Of a stretch of 64,000 nt of DNA, positions 26,894 to 35,768 are shown piece after piece; position 1 is the first letter of the stretch, and each line of letters begins with the position of its first letter. Below the pieces are notes generated by a model. That model made no database searches, had not been told where the DNA came from, and worked only from the letters and a program-made list of their open reading frames with translations. Origin of the DNA: Lacisediminimonas profundi (GTDB lineage Bacteria; Pseudomonadota; Gammaproteobacteria; Burkholderiales; Burkholderiaceae_D). Position numbers and translations under genes: made by a program. The stretch is from positions 124,001 through 188,000 of the forward strand of contig NZ_VTTH01000004.1 of assembly GCF_008831265.1 (NCBI RefSeq). The letters run 5' to 3'.

Positions 26894-28234
26894 ATGACGC
26901 AAGTAACCCCCTTCGCCGCCACCGGCCCCGCTGCCGCAACGCCCAAGTTGCTTGATCCGCCGGTCCGGCTGGCGCTGGCGATGTGGGGGCTGGCGGTCGC
27001 CTTCTACCTGTTCGGTTTCTTCCACCGCGTCACTCCGGCAGTGCTGACGACCGAACTGATGCTGGACTTCCAGCTCAGCGCAGCCATGCTGGGCAACCTG
27101 TCGGCGTTCTATTTCTATTTCTATGCAGCGATGCAGTTGCCCACCGGGGTGCTGGTGGACCGGTTTGGTCCGCGTCGGGTGCTGTGGATCGGGGCGATGA
27201 TCGGCGGCGTCGGTGCCTTGCTATTCGCATTTGCCGATACCTTCGCGTCGGCGGCGCTCGGCCGCGGACTGATTGGTGCCACGGTGGCAGTCGCCTGGGT
27301 ATCGATGCTGAAGTTGTGCGCACACTGGTTTGATGCGCGCCGCTTGGGCATGGTGACCGGCGTGTCGCTCGCGGTGGGGACGATGGGCGCCGTCATGGCC
27401 GGTTTGCCGCTGCGGGCGCTGTCGGATGCGCTGGGCTGGCGTCCGGTGATCGGCGCTTCGGGCATCGTTGCCCTGCTGATCGCTGCCGGCATTTTCTTCC
27501 TGATGCGGGACGATCCGGTGCAGCGCGGATTCCGCAGCCAGATACCGGCCGGCGCAGCGTTTCACGCGCCCTCGCTGCGCACCATCCTGTCGGGCTTGGG
27601 GCGAATCTGGGCCTACCGCAACGTGCCCTTGCTGTTCTGGGTGCCGTCGGGAATTTGCGGCGCATTCCTGACCTTCACCGGCTTGTGGGGGGTGCCCTTC
27701 CTGGTGCAACAGCACGGACTAACGCCACGCTCGGCGTCGCTGGTAACGAGCGGCATGCTGATCGCGTTTTCAGTGGGAAGCATTGCCTTCGGCATCTTGT
27801 CCGACCGCATCCGCTTGCGCAAATTGCCCTATGTCATTGGCGGCAGCTTCACGCTGATCAGCTACGGTGTCTTGTACATTTTTCCGGATGGCCGGCTGTC
27901 CGTGCTGGTGCCCCTGCTGCTGCTTGGCGCGGCAGGATCTGGCAGCATGGCAGTGGGATTTCTTTACTCGAGGGAATCGGCGCCGCTGGCCTTGTCGGGC
28001 ACCGTGGCCGGTGCAGTCAATATGGGGGTGATGGTCGGTCCCTTGTTCCAGCAGCCCCTGATCGGGTGGATCCTGGACAAGAACTGGAGCGGGGCCTTGC
28101 TGGATGGCGTGCGGGTGTATGACCTGCATGCGTACAAACTGGCATTCGGCTTGCTGCTGCTGTGGGTGGCGTCGTCCTGTGTCGCCTTGCTCGCCACCCG
28201 TGAGACGCATTGCCGGCAGTACCGGGAGCCGTAG
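26894..28234 (+). CDS. Major facilitator superfamily transporter
   Basis: 446 residues with about twelve hydrophobic segments. FYLFGFFHRVTPAVLTTELM opens the first helix region, and the MFS loop 2-3 motif reads GVLVDRFGPRRVLW near 80. A second half begins near residue 240 with the equivalent loop ILSDRIRLRKLPYVIGG near 299. The carrier type is close to the anion:cation/nitrate-sugar-phosphate branch, but the substrate is unknown. No good ribosome site is seen before the ATG. It converges on DUF3567 with a strong hairpin between. Confidence 0.86.
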   Translation: MTQVTPFAATGPAAATPKLLDPPVRLALAMWGLAVAFYLFGFFHRVTPAVLTTELMLDFQLSAAMLGNLSAFYFYFYAAMQLPTGVLVDRFGPRRVLWIGAMIGGVGALLFAFADTFASAALGRGLIGATVAVAWVSMLKLCAHWFDARRLGMVTGVSLAVGTMGAVMAGLPLRALSDALGWRPVIGASGIVALLIAAGIFFLMRDDPVQRGFRSQIPAGAAFHAPSLRTILSGLGRIWAYRNVPLLFWVPSGICGAFLTFTGLWGVPFLVQQHGLTPRSASLVTSGMLIAFSVGSIAFGILSDRIRLRKLPYVIGGSFTLISYGVLYIFPDGRLSVLVPLLLLGAAGSGSMAVGFLYSRESAPLALSGTVAGAVNMGVMVGPLFQQPLIGWILDKNWSGALLDGVRVYDLHAYKLAFGLLLLWVASSCVALLATRETHCRQYREP

Positions 28235-28243
28235 TCCGGGAAC

Positions 28244-28280
28244 CCGGAACTCCGGGGCAGTTTCGGCCCCGGAGTTCCGG
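28244..28280. terminator. Strong 15-bp hairpin between convergent genes
   Basis: CCGGAACTCCGGGGC (28244-28258) pairs perfectly with GCCCCGGAGTTCCGG (28266-28280) around a 7-nt loop. It begins 10 bp after the MFS stop and ends 10 bp before the DUF3567 stop on the other strand. There is no T run on either side, so it may be a bidirectional terminator or mRNA 3-prime end stabiliser. Confidence 0.6.
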
Positions 28281-28289
28281 CATCACTGC

Positions 28290-28547
28290 TTAATGAAGCA
28301 GGACGGGTTGACTCATCAGTACGTCGTAGTTGCCGAGGAAGGCATCGATGTCCTCCTCGGTTGGCTGGGTCGCGATCAGGTCTTCGACATTTTTCCGGAA
28401 GGCCTCGGCCAGCGTGCCACCGATGAAGATTTCCTTTCGGCAAGCCTTGTCCATGATTTCATAGCCGCCGAAACGCAGCGCGTCACGTCCGTCATCCGGA
28501 ACGAATTCAACGACGCTGTACTGATCGCTGTTATAGATGAGATTCAT
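28290..28547 (-). CDS. DUF3567 family protein
   Basis: 85 residues. MNLIYNSDQYSVVEFVP at the start and GGYEIMDKACRKEIFIGG in the middle match the small DUF3567 family of Burkholderiales, whose function is unknown. GGAG lies 7 nt before the ATG at 28547, which fixes the start against a longer frame. No membrane segment or signal peptide. Confidence 0.82.
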   Translation of the reverse strand: MNLIYNSDQYSVVEFVPDDGRDALRFGGYEIMDKACRKEIFIGGTLAEAFRKNVEDLIATQPTEEDIDAFLGNYDVLMSQPVLLH

Positions 28548-28680
28548 TTGCGCTCCTTTTACGGCAAGGTCAGTGTGCCTGCTCGACACGTCTGTTACGT
28601 AAATGGCGCTGGCGGGCAGGATTTCAAGAACATCCACTATCGATGCTGCCCCTGTCGCATGCAGGAGCCATGCCAAGGTG

Positions 28681-29052
28681 TCAGGCGGAAAGATCCGGCT
28701 CCAGGCTGAGAAGCGCACTGTAAGGTGGTGACGACAGGATCTCCCGCAAACTTGCCATGTGGTCGCGGCTGGCCACGCCGATGAAAATTCGCGATGGACG
28801 GGTGCGCAACAAACGGTTCAGCGTTATTTTCATCACCAGGTTGCCGGTGCAGCAGAGGCAACCGGGGGCGGTGCGGGCAATCGTCAGGTCGGGACCCTCG
28901 GCCAGATGCAGCTTGCCGTCGGGGATTCCTTCCATCAGCACCGCGGTCCGGCCCGGCGGCAGGGCGTAGATCGCCGCGGCAATGCAGGATTCACGTGCAG
29001 AGGCGCTGCCTCCGCTGACGAGGATTGCAGGAATCGGTCCGGCGTCAGCCAC
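28681..29052 (-). CDS. Short CobW/G3E GTPase-like protein with CxCC motif and degenerate P-loop
   Basis: 123 residues. IPAILVSGGSASARESCIAA is where CobW-type GTPases have their P-loop (GxxGxGKT), but here it lacks the Lys-Thr, so nucleotide binding is doubtful. RTAPGCLCCTGNLV near 61 keeps the metal-binding CxCC of that family. The protein stops after about the first third of a CobW domain, with no switch II or C-terminal domain. The start overlaps the response-regulator stop by 8 nt, so it is co-expressed with the two-component genes. Function unknown; a metal-binding accessory role is a guess. Confidence 0.6.
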   Translation of the reverse strand: MADAGPIPAILVSGGSASARESCIAAAIYALPPGRTAVLMEGIPDGKLHLAEGPDLTIARTAPGCLCCTGNLVMKITLNRLLRTRPSRIFIGVASRDHMASLREILSSPPYSALLSLEPDLSA

Positions 29053-29734
29053 CGCGGCGGACTAGCTTTGCCGGTTCCACGCCCAGTTGTTTGAGCTTGC
29101 GATACAGGTGTGTCCGTTCAAGCCCAGTGCGTTCAGCGACCCGTGTCATGCTGCCTCCTTCGCGCACCAGGTGATGTTCGAAATACGCGCGCTCAAAGGC
29201 GTCGCGCGCCTCGCGCAGCGGCAGCTCGAACGAGACGGTAAACCCCACCTCCGCCGGTACGGCCGGCGCGCTGTCTGCGGCAAGCGCTTCGCCTGCGGGC
29301 GCGCTGGCTGCCTGTGCGGGCGTTTCGATCGCACGGATCGGCGTCGCCAGTGCGGGCCGCGCCGGTTCCAGTTGGCGTTGCAGTCCTTGCTGGACTGCTT
29401 TCAGCAGCTTTTGCAGCGAGATCGGCTTTTCCAGGAAATTCAGTGCGCCGATGCGAGTCGCTTCCACCGCGGTGTCGATGGTTGCATGGCCCGACATCAT
29501 GATGACCGGCATGGTCAGCAATCCGTCCCGTTGCCACTCCTTCAGCAGCGTCACGCCGTCGGTGTCCGGCATCCAGATATCGAGCAGGACCAGGTCCGGT
29601 GTCTCGGCGGCACGCATGGCTCGCGCCTGCTGCGCGTTCTCGGCGGTGGTCACGACATGGCCCTCGTCTCCCAATATTTCGGAGAGCAGCTCGCGAATGC
29701 CCATCTCGTCGTCAACTACCAGTATGTTTGCCAT
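29045..29734 (-). CDS. NtrX-like response regulator lacking the AAA+ domain
   Basis: 229 residues. Receiver domain 1-120 with phospho-acceptor Asp52 (LVLLDIWMPDTDG), acidic pair in VVDDE, and Lys in FLEKP near 102. An Ala/Pro-rich linker covers about 125-165. The C-terminal Fis-type helix-turn-helix is near 185-225 (ERTGLERTHLYRKLKQLG). The sequence is NtrX-like at both ends but has no central sigma-54 ATPase domain, so it should bind DNA without driving sigma-54 directly. It follows its kinase gene by 79 nt. Confidence 0.87.
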   Translation of the reverse strand: MANILVVDDEMGIRELLSEILGDEGHVVTTAENAQQARAMRAAETPDLVLLDIWMPDTDGVTLLKEWQRDGLLTMPVIMMSGHATIDTAVEATRIGALNFLEKPISLQKLLKAVQQGLQRQLEPARPALATPIRAIETPAQAASAPAGEALAADSAPAVPAEVGFTVSFELPLREARDAFERAYFEHHLVREGGSMTRVAERTGLERTHLYRKLKQLGVEPAKLVRRGG

Positions 29735-29813
29735 TTATTACCTTCATCCTTCTTTGTTGTGAAGCCCCCTGAGTCGCTGCGTATTCTATTGGATCAGCGC
29801 GTCATCGCCCTTC

Positions 29814-32075
29814 TTAATTAGTCTCGGCTAACTTCATCAACAGGATGAAGATTCTAGCCCCGTTTGTATCCGGCCGATTGTTCAGATCAATACGGCCGCC
29901 ATGTTCTTCAACGATTTTCCTGACCATCGCCAAACCCAGGCCGGTGCCGCGTTGCTTGGTCGTGACGTAGGGCTCGAATGCGCGGGCCAGTATCTTCGCT
30001 GAAAAGCCGGGACCGTTGTCGCAGATCGTCAGGCGCACCGCCGAACGCGGGCTGCCGTTGGCATCTTCATACCGGATCTCTTCAGTGACGACATCGATAT
30101 GGGCCGGGATCGCCTTGTCGGCGCGCTCGAGCACGGCATCTTGCGCATTTTGCAGAAGGTTGTGGATCACCTGGCGCAACTGGGTCGCATCGCCCATGAT
30201 CTTCGGCAGGCCGGGCGCGAGTTGGGTGTGGATGATGTCACGATCGTCGCCGGCGATGTAAAGGCCGAGAATCTCCTCGATCAGCGCGTTGATGTCGAGC
30301 GGCGCCAGCACCGCCGGCGGCGTCTTTGCATAGTCGCGGAAGTCGTCCACCATGCGCTTCATGGCCGTGACCTGGTTGACAATGGTGGTCGTGCCCCGTT
30401 GCAGTATTGCTGCATCCGGTTCGGCCAGCTTGCCTTCGAGCTTCATCTGCAGGCGCTCGGCTGAAAGCTGGATCGGCGTCAGCGGATTCTTGATTTCATG
30501 CGCGAGGCGGCGGGCAACCTCGCCCCACGCAATGGAGCGCTGGGCGGAGATCACGTCCGAAATGTCGTCGAACACCACGACATAGCCGGCGCCGACCGGC
30601 AGGCGGGAGCCGCGCGCCAGAAGCGTCAGCGTGGTGTCGCCATCGGTGCTGGGGGCCTGGCCAGGCACTTCCAGCTGTTGCTGCCAGTGCACGCCGGGCG
30701 CGCCCGGTTCGCCTGCCTGCTGTGCGCTTTGTTCCAGGAATGCCTGGGTGATCGATTGTGCGAAGGAACCCAAGCCATCGATCGACTCCAGGGACTGGCC
30801 GATTTCCTGCTCGAAGTCATGCTGGAGGATGCGCGCGGCGGACTGGTTGCAGGTCTCGATGTGGAACTGCTGGTCGAGCACCATCACGCCGGCCGACATG
30901 TTGGCCAGCACGGATTCGAGATACGCCTTTGCGTTCTCCAGTTCCGCGCGGTTCTGTTCCACTGCTGAGCGTGCGTCGGACAATTGCCGTGTCATCTGGT
31001 TGAAGGATTGCGTCAGCGTGCCCAGCTCGTCGTTGCTGGCCACGATCGGCCGCGGTGACAGGTTGCCTTCGGCGACCGCCTTGGTTCCCTGCGCCAGCAG
31101 CAGGAGCGGCTTGGCAAGTTCGTTGGCAATCAGGAAGGCGCTGGTGATCGCGCCGAAGATGGCGAGCAGCAGCGTCAGCGTCAGGGTGACCAGGTAGATC
31201 TTGCGCAGGCCGGAGCGGCCGAGAGAGCGTTCCTGATATTCGCTGTAGGCGGCGCGCAACGCTTCGGCGTCTGTCGCAAGCTGGGTCGGCACTGTCTGCA
31301 ACAGTTGCAGGTAGCGTTGTTCGCTGGGTACCGGCAGGGCGTTGGAGAGGGTCGGGATGGCGACCACTACCCGTAGCCGAAGCGGGATGCTGTCCTGTGG
31401 CAGGCCCGAGCGCGTGACCGCTTCGCTGCCGCCTTCCAGCGCGGCAAAGGATCGATGCAGCCGGGCCTGGGTCAGCATCGCCGACGACGGCAGGTCGGGC
31501 CGCAGCATGCCCAGCGCGCCGCCATCGGATGCGATGACGCGTCCTTTGCCCGACACGATGACTGCCTCCTGCACCTGGTATTGCTCGCGCAGCCGCGACA
31601 GTTGCGTCACCTGTCCGCCGTCCGCCGAGTCGCCCAGCGCAGTGGCCATGCTGCGCCCCTTCGATGAGAGGTCGGACAGCGCACTGTCGAGGGCGGTACG
31701 GCCGAGCGTCAGCCCTGATTCGAGCGCGGATTCGACGCGCACGTCGAACCAGGATTCGATCGAGCGCGAGACGAACTGCACCGACATCAGATAGATCACG
31801 AGTCCGGGAAGAATGCCGATCAGTGCGAACATCATCACCAGCCGGGCCATCAGGCGCGAACCGAATCTGCGTGCCCGATAGCGGCGGTAGAGCCGGGTCA
31901 GCAGCAGCGTAACCAGTCCGAGCAGCGCGACGGCGATCAGCGCATTCAGTCCGAGCAGCCACGGATAATGCCGATCGAAGAATGCGGAGTTTTCCGAGGC
32001 CGACGCGAGCAGGAACAGCAGTATGCAGACAACCGCGCCGCCCACCACCAGCAAGTACCGCAGCGCGCGTGTCAC
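29814..32075 (-). CDS. NtrY-like membrane sensor histidine kinase
   Basis: 753 residues. Three hydrophobic segments lie in the first 105 residues and another near 290-315, with a periplasmic region between. A HAMP region (ANELAKPLLLLAQGTKAVAEGNLSPRP) is near 315-350, and a PAS domain (LANMSAGVMVLDQQFHIETCN) near 390. The phospho-acceptor is RLAHEIKNPLTPIQLSAERL (His near 525), and ATPase motifs end with DNGPGFS and GTGLGLAMVRKI. It should phosphorylate the NtrX-like regulator that follows. The start overlaps the DUF4390 stop by 4 nt. Confidence 0.92.
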   Translation of the reverse strand: MTRALRYLLVVGGAVVCILLFLLASASENSAFFDRHYPWLLGLNALIAVALLGLVTLLLTRLYRRYRARRFGSRLMARLVMMFALIGILPGLVIYLMSVQFVSRSIESWFDVRVESALESGLTLGRTALDSALSDLSSKGRSMATALGDSADGGQVTQLSRLREQYQVQEAVIVSGKGRVIASDGGALGMLRPDLPSSAMLTQARLHRSFAALEGGSEAVTRSGLPQDSIPLRLRVVVAIPTLSNALPVPSEQRYLQLLQTVPTQLATDAEALRAAYSEYQERSLGRSGLRKIYLVTLTLTLLLAIFGAITSAFLIANELAKPLLLLAQGTKAVAEGNLSPRPIVASNDELGTLTQSFNQMTRQLSDARSAVEQNRAELENAKAYLESVLANMSAGVMVLDQQFHIETCNQSAARILQHDFEQEIGQSLESIDGLGSFAQSITQAFLEQSAQQAGEPGAPGVHWQQQLEVPGQAPSTDGDTTLTLLARGSRLPVGAGYVVVFDDISDVISAQRSIAWGEVARRLAHEIKNPLTPIQLSAERLQMKLEGKLAEPDAAILQRGTTTIVNQVTAMKRMVDDFRDYAKTPPAVLAPLDINALIEEILGLYIAGDDRDIIHTQLAPGLPKIMGDATQLRQVIHNLLQNAQDAVLERADKAIPAHIDVVTEEIRYEDANGSPRSAVRLTICDNGPGFSAKILARAFEPYVTTKQRGTGLGLAMVRKIVEEHGGRIDLNNRPDTNGARIFILLMKLAETN

Positions 32076-32653
32076 CGCCCATCCATCCGGAAGCTGAAAG
32101 TTTTCCAGTCCGAGCTGAGACGCCAGTCGCTGTTATTCATGGCGTTGACCTGGAACGGCTTGGGCAGCTGTCCCACATCCAGGCCCATGCGCAGCGAGAC
32201 CTGGTAGGTCTCGCCGCTCTTGAGGGCGCCACGCGGCGCCACCAGCCAGCGCGGCGGCCTGCGGATCGGGGACAGTGCATCTTCCAGCGTGGCGTAGCTC
32301 TGTTGCAGCCCGCCAGTCGAGATCCGGTACTGGCGTGTCAGCACGTTATACGACAGCCGGGTAGTCTGCGCTGCGCGCAAGGTGGTCTCGTCAAACCAGT
32401 ACCAGCGGGGGCGGGAGATCGCCACCTCGGTAGTGAAATACATCGGGATACCGCGCCCCAGTGCGTCTTCCAGGCCGCGGTTCAGCTCGAAGGAGTAGGC
32501 CGCGGACAGGCGAACGCCCTCCTCGCCGGACTCCAGATGCGCCTGCATCACGTCCACCCCGTCTGCCCGGGCTGGCGCGGGGGCCAGCAGGGCGGACATT
32601 GCGAAGGTCAACGCCAACCAGATCCAGCATGCCTGAAAGAGTCGTCGAGTCAC
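32072..32653 (-). CDS. DUF4390 domain protein, secreted
   Basis: 193 residues. Signal peptide of about 30 residues ending ALLAPAPARADG. The body (LSAAYSFELNRGLEDALGRGIPMYF, RPRWYWFDE) matches DUF4390, found next to rsmB and NtrY-like kinases in betaproteobacteria. Start is a GTG at 32653. The function is unknown; co-translation with the sensor kinase suggests a role in the periplasmic side of that signal. Confidence 0.85.
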   Translation of the reverse strand: MTRRLFQACWIWLALTFAMSALLAPAPARADGVDVMQAHLESGEEGVRLSAAYSFELNRGLEDALGRGIPMYFTTEVAISRPRWYWFDETTLRAAQTTRLSYNVLTRQYRISTGGLQQSYATLEDALSPIRRPPRWLVAPRGALKSGETYQVSLRMGLDVGQLPKPFQVNAMNNSDWRLSSDWKTFSFRMDGR

Positions 32654-32776
32654 TGGTGATGGGGTCAGGGTCGGGCCGCTGTCGGGCAGCGTATCTTATG
32701 GTTATCGGGGGGCTTGCAGTGCCCGGGCATGCCGCTTGCCGTGCGCCTTGCGGGCGTGGCGTTGGTCACCACTTTA

Positions 32777-34084
32777 TCAAACTGGAGCCTTTTGGAACAG
32801 CGCATAGAAAAGCCCGTCGTGATCCTGTTGTGGATTTGCTTCGGGCAGCAGCTGTCCTGGCGCCGGCAGCGGGCGGGCTCCTGTCCGCGCCGCGAAGGCC
32901 TGGGCCTGCAATGCCGATTCTTCGGGCCACAGCGAGCAGGTCACCAGCAGCAGCTTGCCGCCCGGCGCCAGCATGCGCCAGAGATTGTCCAGTATCGAGG
33001 CTGAATGCCGGGCCAGCCGGCTGGCGTCTTCAGGCCGCCGCAACCACCGGATGTCAGGATGGCGGCGCACGATTCCCGAGGCGGTGCAGGGAAGGTCTGC
33101 CAATATTCGGTCGAACGGGGCGCCGTCCCACCAGCCTGCGCCGGCGGCATCGCCCTGCACCAGCTTGGCCGTCAGGCCGGTCCGGTCCAGGTTTTCCTGC
33201 ACCCGCCTGAGCCGGAGCGGGTCGACATCCAGGGCCGTCAGGTCAAGTTCGGCCAGTTCCAGCATGTGGCAGGTCTTGCCGCCCGGCGCAGCGCAGGCAT
33301 CCAGTACGCGCTGGCCGTCGTGCAGGTCAAGCAGAGGCGCCGCCAGTTGCGCAGCAGCGTCCTGCACCGAGACCAGGCCGTCGGCAAAGCCGGGAAGCCG
33401 GGCCACGGGCACGGGCTGCATCACCCGTACCGCCTGCGGGCCGAGCTGGATTCCCTGCATGCCGTGGGCTGCCAGCAGCTCGAGGTATTGCGGGACTTCG
33501 CATTTCCGGCGATTGACACGAAGGGTCAGCGGTGGCGCGGCATTGCCGGCCATGAGTATCGATTCCCATTGTTGCGGCCAGGCCTGCTGCATGCCGCGCA
33601 CCCACCAGTCCGGGTAATTCCAGCGCGCCCGGAGCCTGGAGAGGACTTGCTGTGTGAGTACCTGCTCCTCGCGCAAGATGCGTCGCAGAACGGCATTCAC
33701 CATGCCCTTCGTATGCGCGGTGTGGGGATTGGAGGCGATGGCATCGACCGCCTGGTCGACCACGGTGTAGGGTTCGTATGGACGTTGCGGGTCGAGCAGC
33801 AAGGCGACGGCGCACTGGAGCAGGCTTGCCAGCAGCGCTGGTTGCGGCGGGCGCGCGGCTACCAGCTGGATCACGGCGTCGGCGGTACCCAGGCGGCGCA
33901 TGCAGCGGTAGGCGATGTCCTGCGCCGCACCACGGGTTTCGGGTGTCGTGGATGGATTGAATACCGAAGCCAGGGCGGCCGGCAGCGCCGTGCCCTGCGT
34001 GACTGCGGCAACGGCCTCCGCCGCCAGCAGCAATGCCGCAGCCAGCGACCCCTGCGGCGGGGCTTTTGCGATGTTCGTGCTCAA
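32777..34084 (-). CDS. rsmB: 16S rRNA (cytosine(967)-C(5))-methyltransferase
   Basis: 435 residues. N-terminal NusB-like RNA-binding domain (about 15-155), then a SAM-dependent domain with VLDACAAPGGKTCHMLEL near 260. The two catalytic Cys motifs are DLPCTASGIVRRHPD near 330 and LLVTCSLWPEE near 388. It methylates C967 of 16S rRNA. It starts the run rsmB, DUF4390, kinase, regulator. Confidence 0.94.
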   Translation of the reverse strand: MSTNIAKAPPQGSLAAALLLAAEAVAAVTQGTALPAALASVFNPSTTPETRGAAQDIAYRCMRRLGTADAVIQLVAARPPQPALLASLLQCAVALLLDPQRPYEPYTVVDQAVDAIASNPHTAHTKGMVNAVLRRILREEQVLTQQVLSRLRARWNYPDWWVRGMQQAWPQQWESILMAGNAAPPLTLRVNRRKCEVPQYLELLAAHGMQGIQLGPQAVRVMQPVPVARLPGFADGLVSVQDAAAQLAAPLLDLHDGQRVLDACAAPGGKTCHMLELAELDLTALDVDPLRLRRVQENLDRTGLTAKLVQGDAAGAGWWDGAPFDRILADLPCTASGIVRRHPDIRWLRRPEDASRLARHSASILDNLWRMLAPGGKLLLVTCSLWPEESALQAQAFAARTGARPLPAPGQLLPEANPQQDHDGLFYALFQKAPV

Positions 34085-34118
34085 TTAGGAGAGTACCGGT
34101 TGGAAGGCCGACGGCATC

Positions 34119-34466
34119 TCAGATGCCCCAGGCCACGTTATGGCCGCCACGGTTTGCCGCTCGCAGCATTTCCAGCAGCGGATAGGCGCGGGTGGGGAAA
34201 CTCACTGGCTGGCTGGGTTCGTGCTCATGGTCATCATTGTCGGCGCTTTGATGGGCCTCGACATCGTGCCGGATATCCTCGGAGAGCGCATGCGCCCGAG
34301 CCTCGGCAATCTCCTGTTCCAGCCGCGCAATGGCGGGCCCAGTCTCGGCCGCGGTAATCACGCCACGTTCGCCGGCGGTCTTGCCAAGAAGTTCGAGAAT
34401 ATGGCGGGCGTGTTCACCGTACATCAACACGTCCGCAGCCGCTTTGGATTTGAATGTTACAAGCAT
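34119..34466 (-). CDS. DUF1840 family protein
   Basis: 115 residues. MLVTFKSKAAADVLMYGEHA followed by LLGKTAGERGVIT is typical of DUF1840, a small Burkholderiales family of unknown function. The ATG at 34466 has AGGA five nt ahead; an ATG four codons upstream has none. A His/Asp/Glu-rich stretch (DNDDHEHEP) near residue 75 could bind metal. Located 34 bp from rsmB. Confidence 0.82.
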   Translation of the reverse strand: MLVTFKSKAAADVLMYGEHARHILELLGKTAGERGVITAAETGPAIARLEQEIAEARAHALSEDIRHDVEAHQSADNDDHEHEPSQPVSFPTRAYPLLEMLRAANRGGHNVAWGI

Positions 34467-34496
34467 GGGAGTCCTCATTTTTACGGCCTGATCCGA

Positions 34497-35768
34497 CTAT
34501 GACGATACAGCAGCGCCGGGCGCGCGGCTACGATGCATCGCAAATGCGATTAGCGCAGCCAGTTGCAGCACAACGCAGATTGCCAGTGTGGCTCTCATGG
34601 CATCGATGTGTGACAGGCCCATCAACCTGAAGCCGTCGATCACGATGCCGATGCCCCATTGCGCGATGAAAGCGAACAGGAACACAGTCATGTTATAGGC
34701 GCTGTTTGCGCGCCCGACCAGGTGCTGCGGAAAACTGATGCTGACCTGCGTATGGACCAGTGAGAGGATCGGCGCAAATATGGCGAGCACCATCCAGAGC
34801 AGCCACGCATATTCGCCATTCACCATCACGATAAGCGCCTGCGTCAGCAGCGTGCCCGAGGTGCCGACCGTGAGCACGGTGGTGGCCGGCCAGCGGCCGC
34901 GCCCACCTTGGGCAATAAGCCGCGGCGCCCACCACGCCAGGGCAAGGTAACCAGCCATCAGCGCGAGATTGAAGCCGAACAGCACTTCCGACGCCCGGGT
35001 CGGATCCAGGCCCTGCACCGTGGTCAGCCAAGGGCCGACCCACAAGGTCTGCAGTGCCACGAAAATACCCATGCAGACCGATCCGAGCACCACCATTCGC
35101 TGGAAATAGGCATTCCCGAAAATTTCGCGGTATCCCTGGGGCGGCGCGCCGGGTTGGGTCGCGCGCTGCGGCCGGGGGATCTGGCGTTCGGCCGGCTTCA
35201 GCAGGAAAAATACGGCGGCCGCTACCAGCAGGATCAGGCCGGCCATGAGCCCGAAAATTCCGCGCCAACCGATATGCGGAATCATCAAGGTGACCGGAAC
35301 CGTGGCCGACAGCGCCCCGGCGGTGCCGGCAAACAGCATCCAGCTCGCCAATTGTGCCTGGCGCTCCAGCGCATACCACTGGCGGAACGCCGTCAACGCC
35401 GCCATCAGGCAGGCGGACACGCCAACGCCGATCAGCGCCCGGCCCACCCAAAGGCCTGCCAGGCTGGTGCTGGCGGCAAATACGGCCGCGCCTGCTGCCG
35501 CAAACACCAGCAGCGCTGCCTCGGTTCGCCGTGAACCATACTTGTCCAGCCAGATCCCCATTGGCAACTGGAGCGCGGCGAACGTGATGAAATAGGCGGC
35601 CGACAACAGACCGAGGTCGGAATTCGACAGGTTCAGGTCAGCCAGCAAGGCCGGTGCGATCACCGCGTTGATGGACCTGAATGCATAGGACAACAAGTAT
35701 CCGGCGGCAAAACAGACGAATACCCGGATCGCCAGGGCGCCAGTGAGGTAATTGGGTGGTGCGCTCAT
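34497..35768 (-). CDS. Major facilitator superfamily transporter
   Basis: 423 residues, about twelve membrane segments. The helix 2-3 loop reads MGIWLDKYGSRRTEAALL near 73, the MFS A-motif. A long cytoplasmic loop with RQIPRPQRATQPG separates the halves near 200. YLLSYAFRSINAVIAPAL in the first helix resembles nitrate/cyanate-type carriers. The start overlaps the upstream lipoprotein stop by 4 nt, so the two are translationally coupled. Substrate unknown. Confidence 0.86.
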   Translation of the reverse strand: MSAPPNYLTGALAIRVFVCFAAGYLLSYAFRSINAVIAPALLADLNLSNSDLGLLSAAYFITFAALQLPMGIWLDKYGSRRTEAALLVFAAAGAAVFAASTSLAGLWVGRALIGVGVSACLMAALTAFRQWYALERQAQLASWMLFAGTAGALSATVPVTLMIPHIGWRGIFGLMAGLILLVAAAVFFLLKPAERQIPRPQRATQPGAPPQGYREIFGNAYFQRMVVLGSVCMGIFVALQTLWVGPWLTTVQGLDPTRASEVLFGFNLALMAGYLALAWWAPRLIAQGGRGRWPATTVLTVGTSGTLLTQALIVMVNGEYAWLLWMVLAIFAPILSLVHTQVSISFPQHLVGRANSAYNMTVFLFAFIAQWGIGIVIDGFRLMGLSHIDAMRATLAICVVLQLAALIAFAMHRSRAPGAAVSS

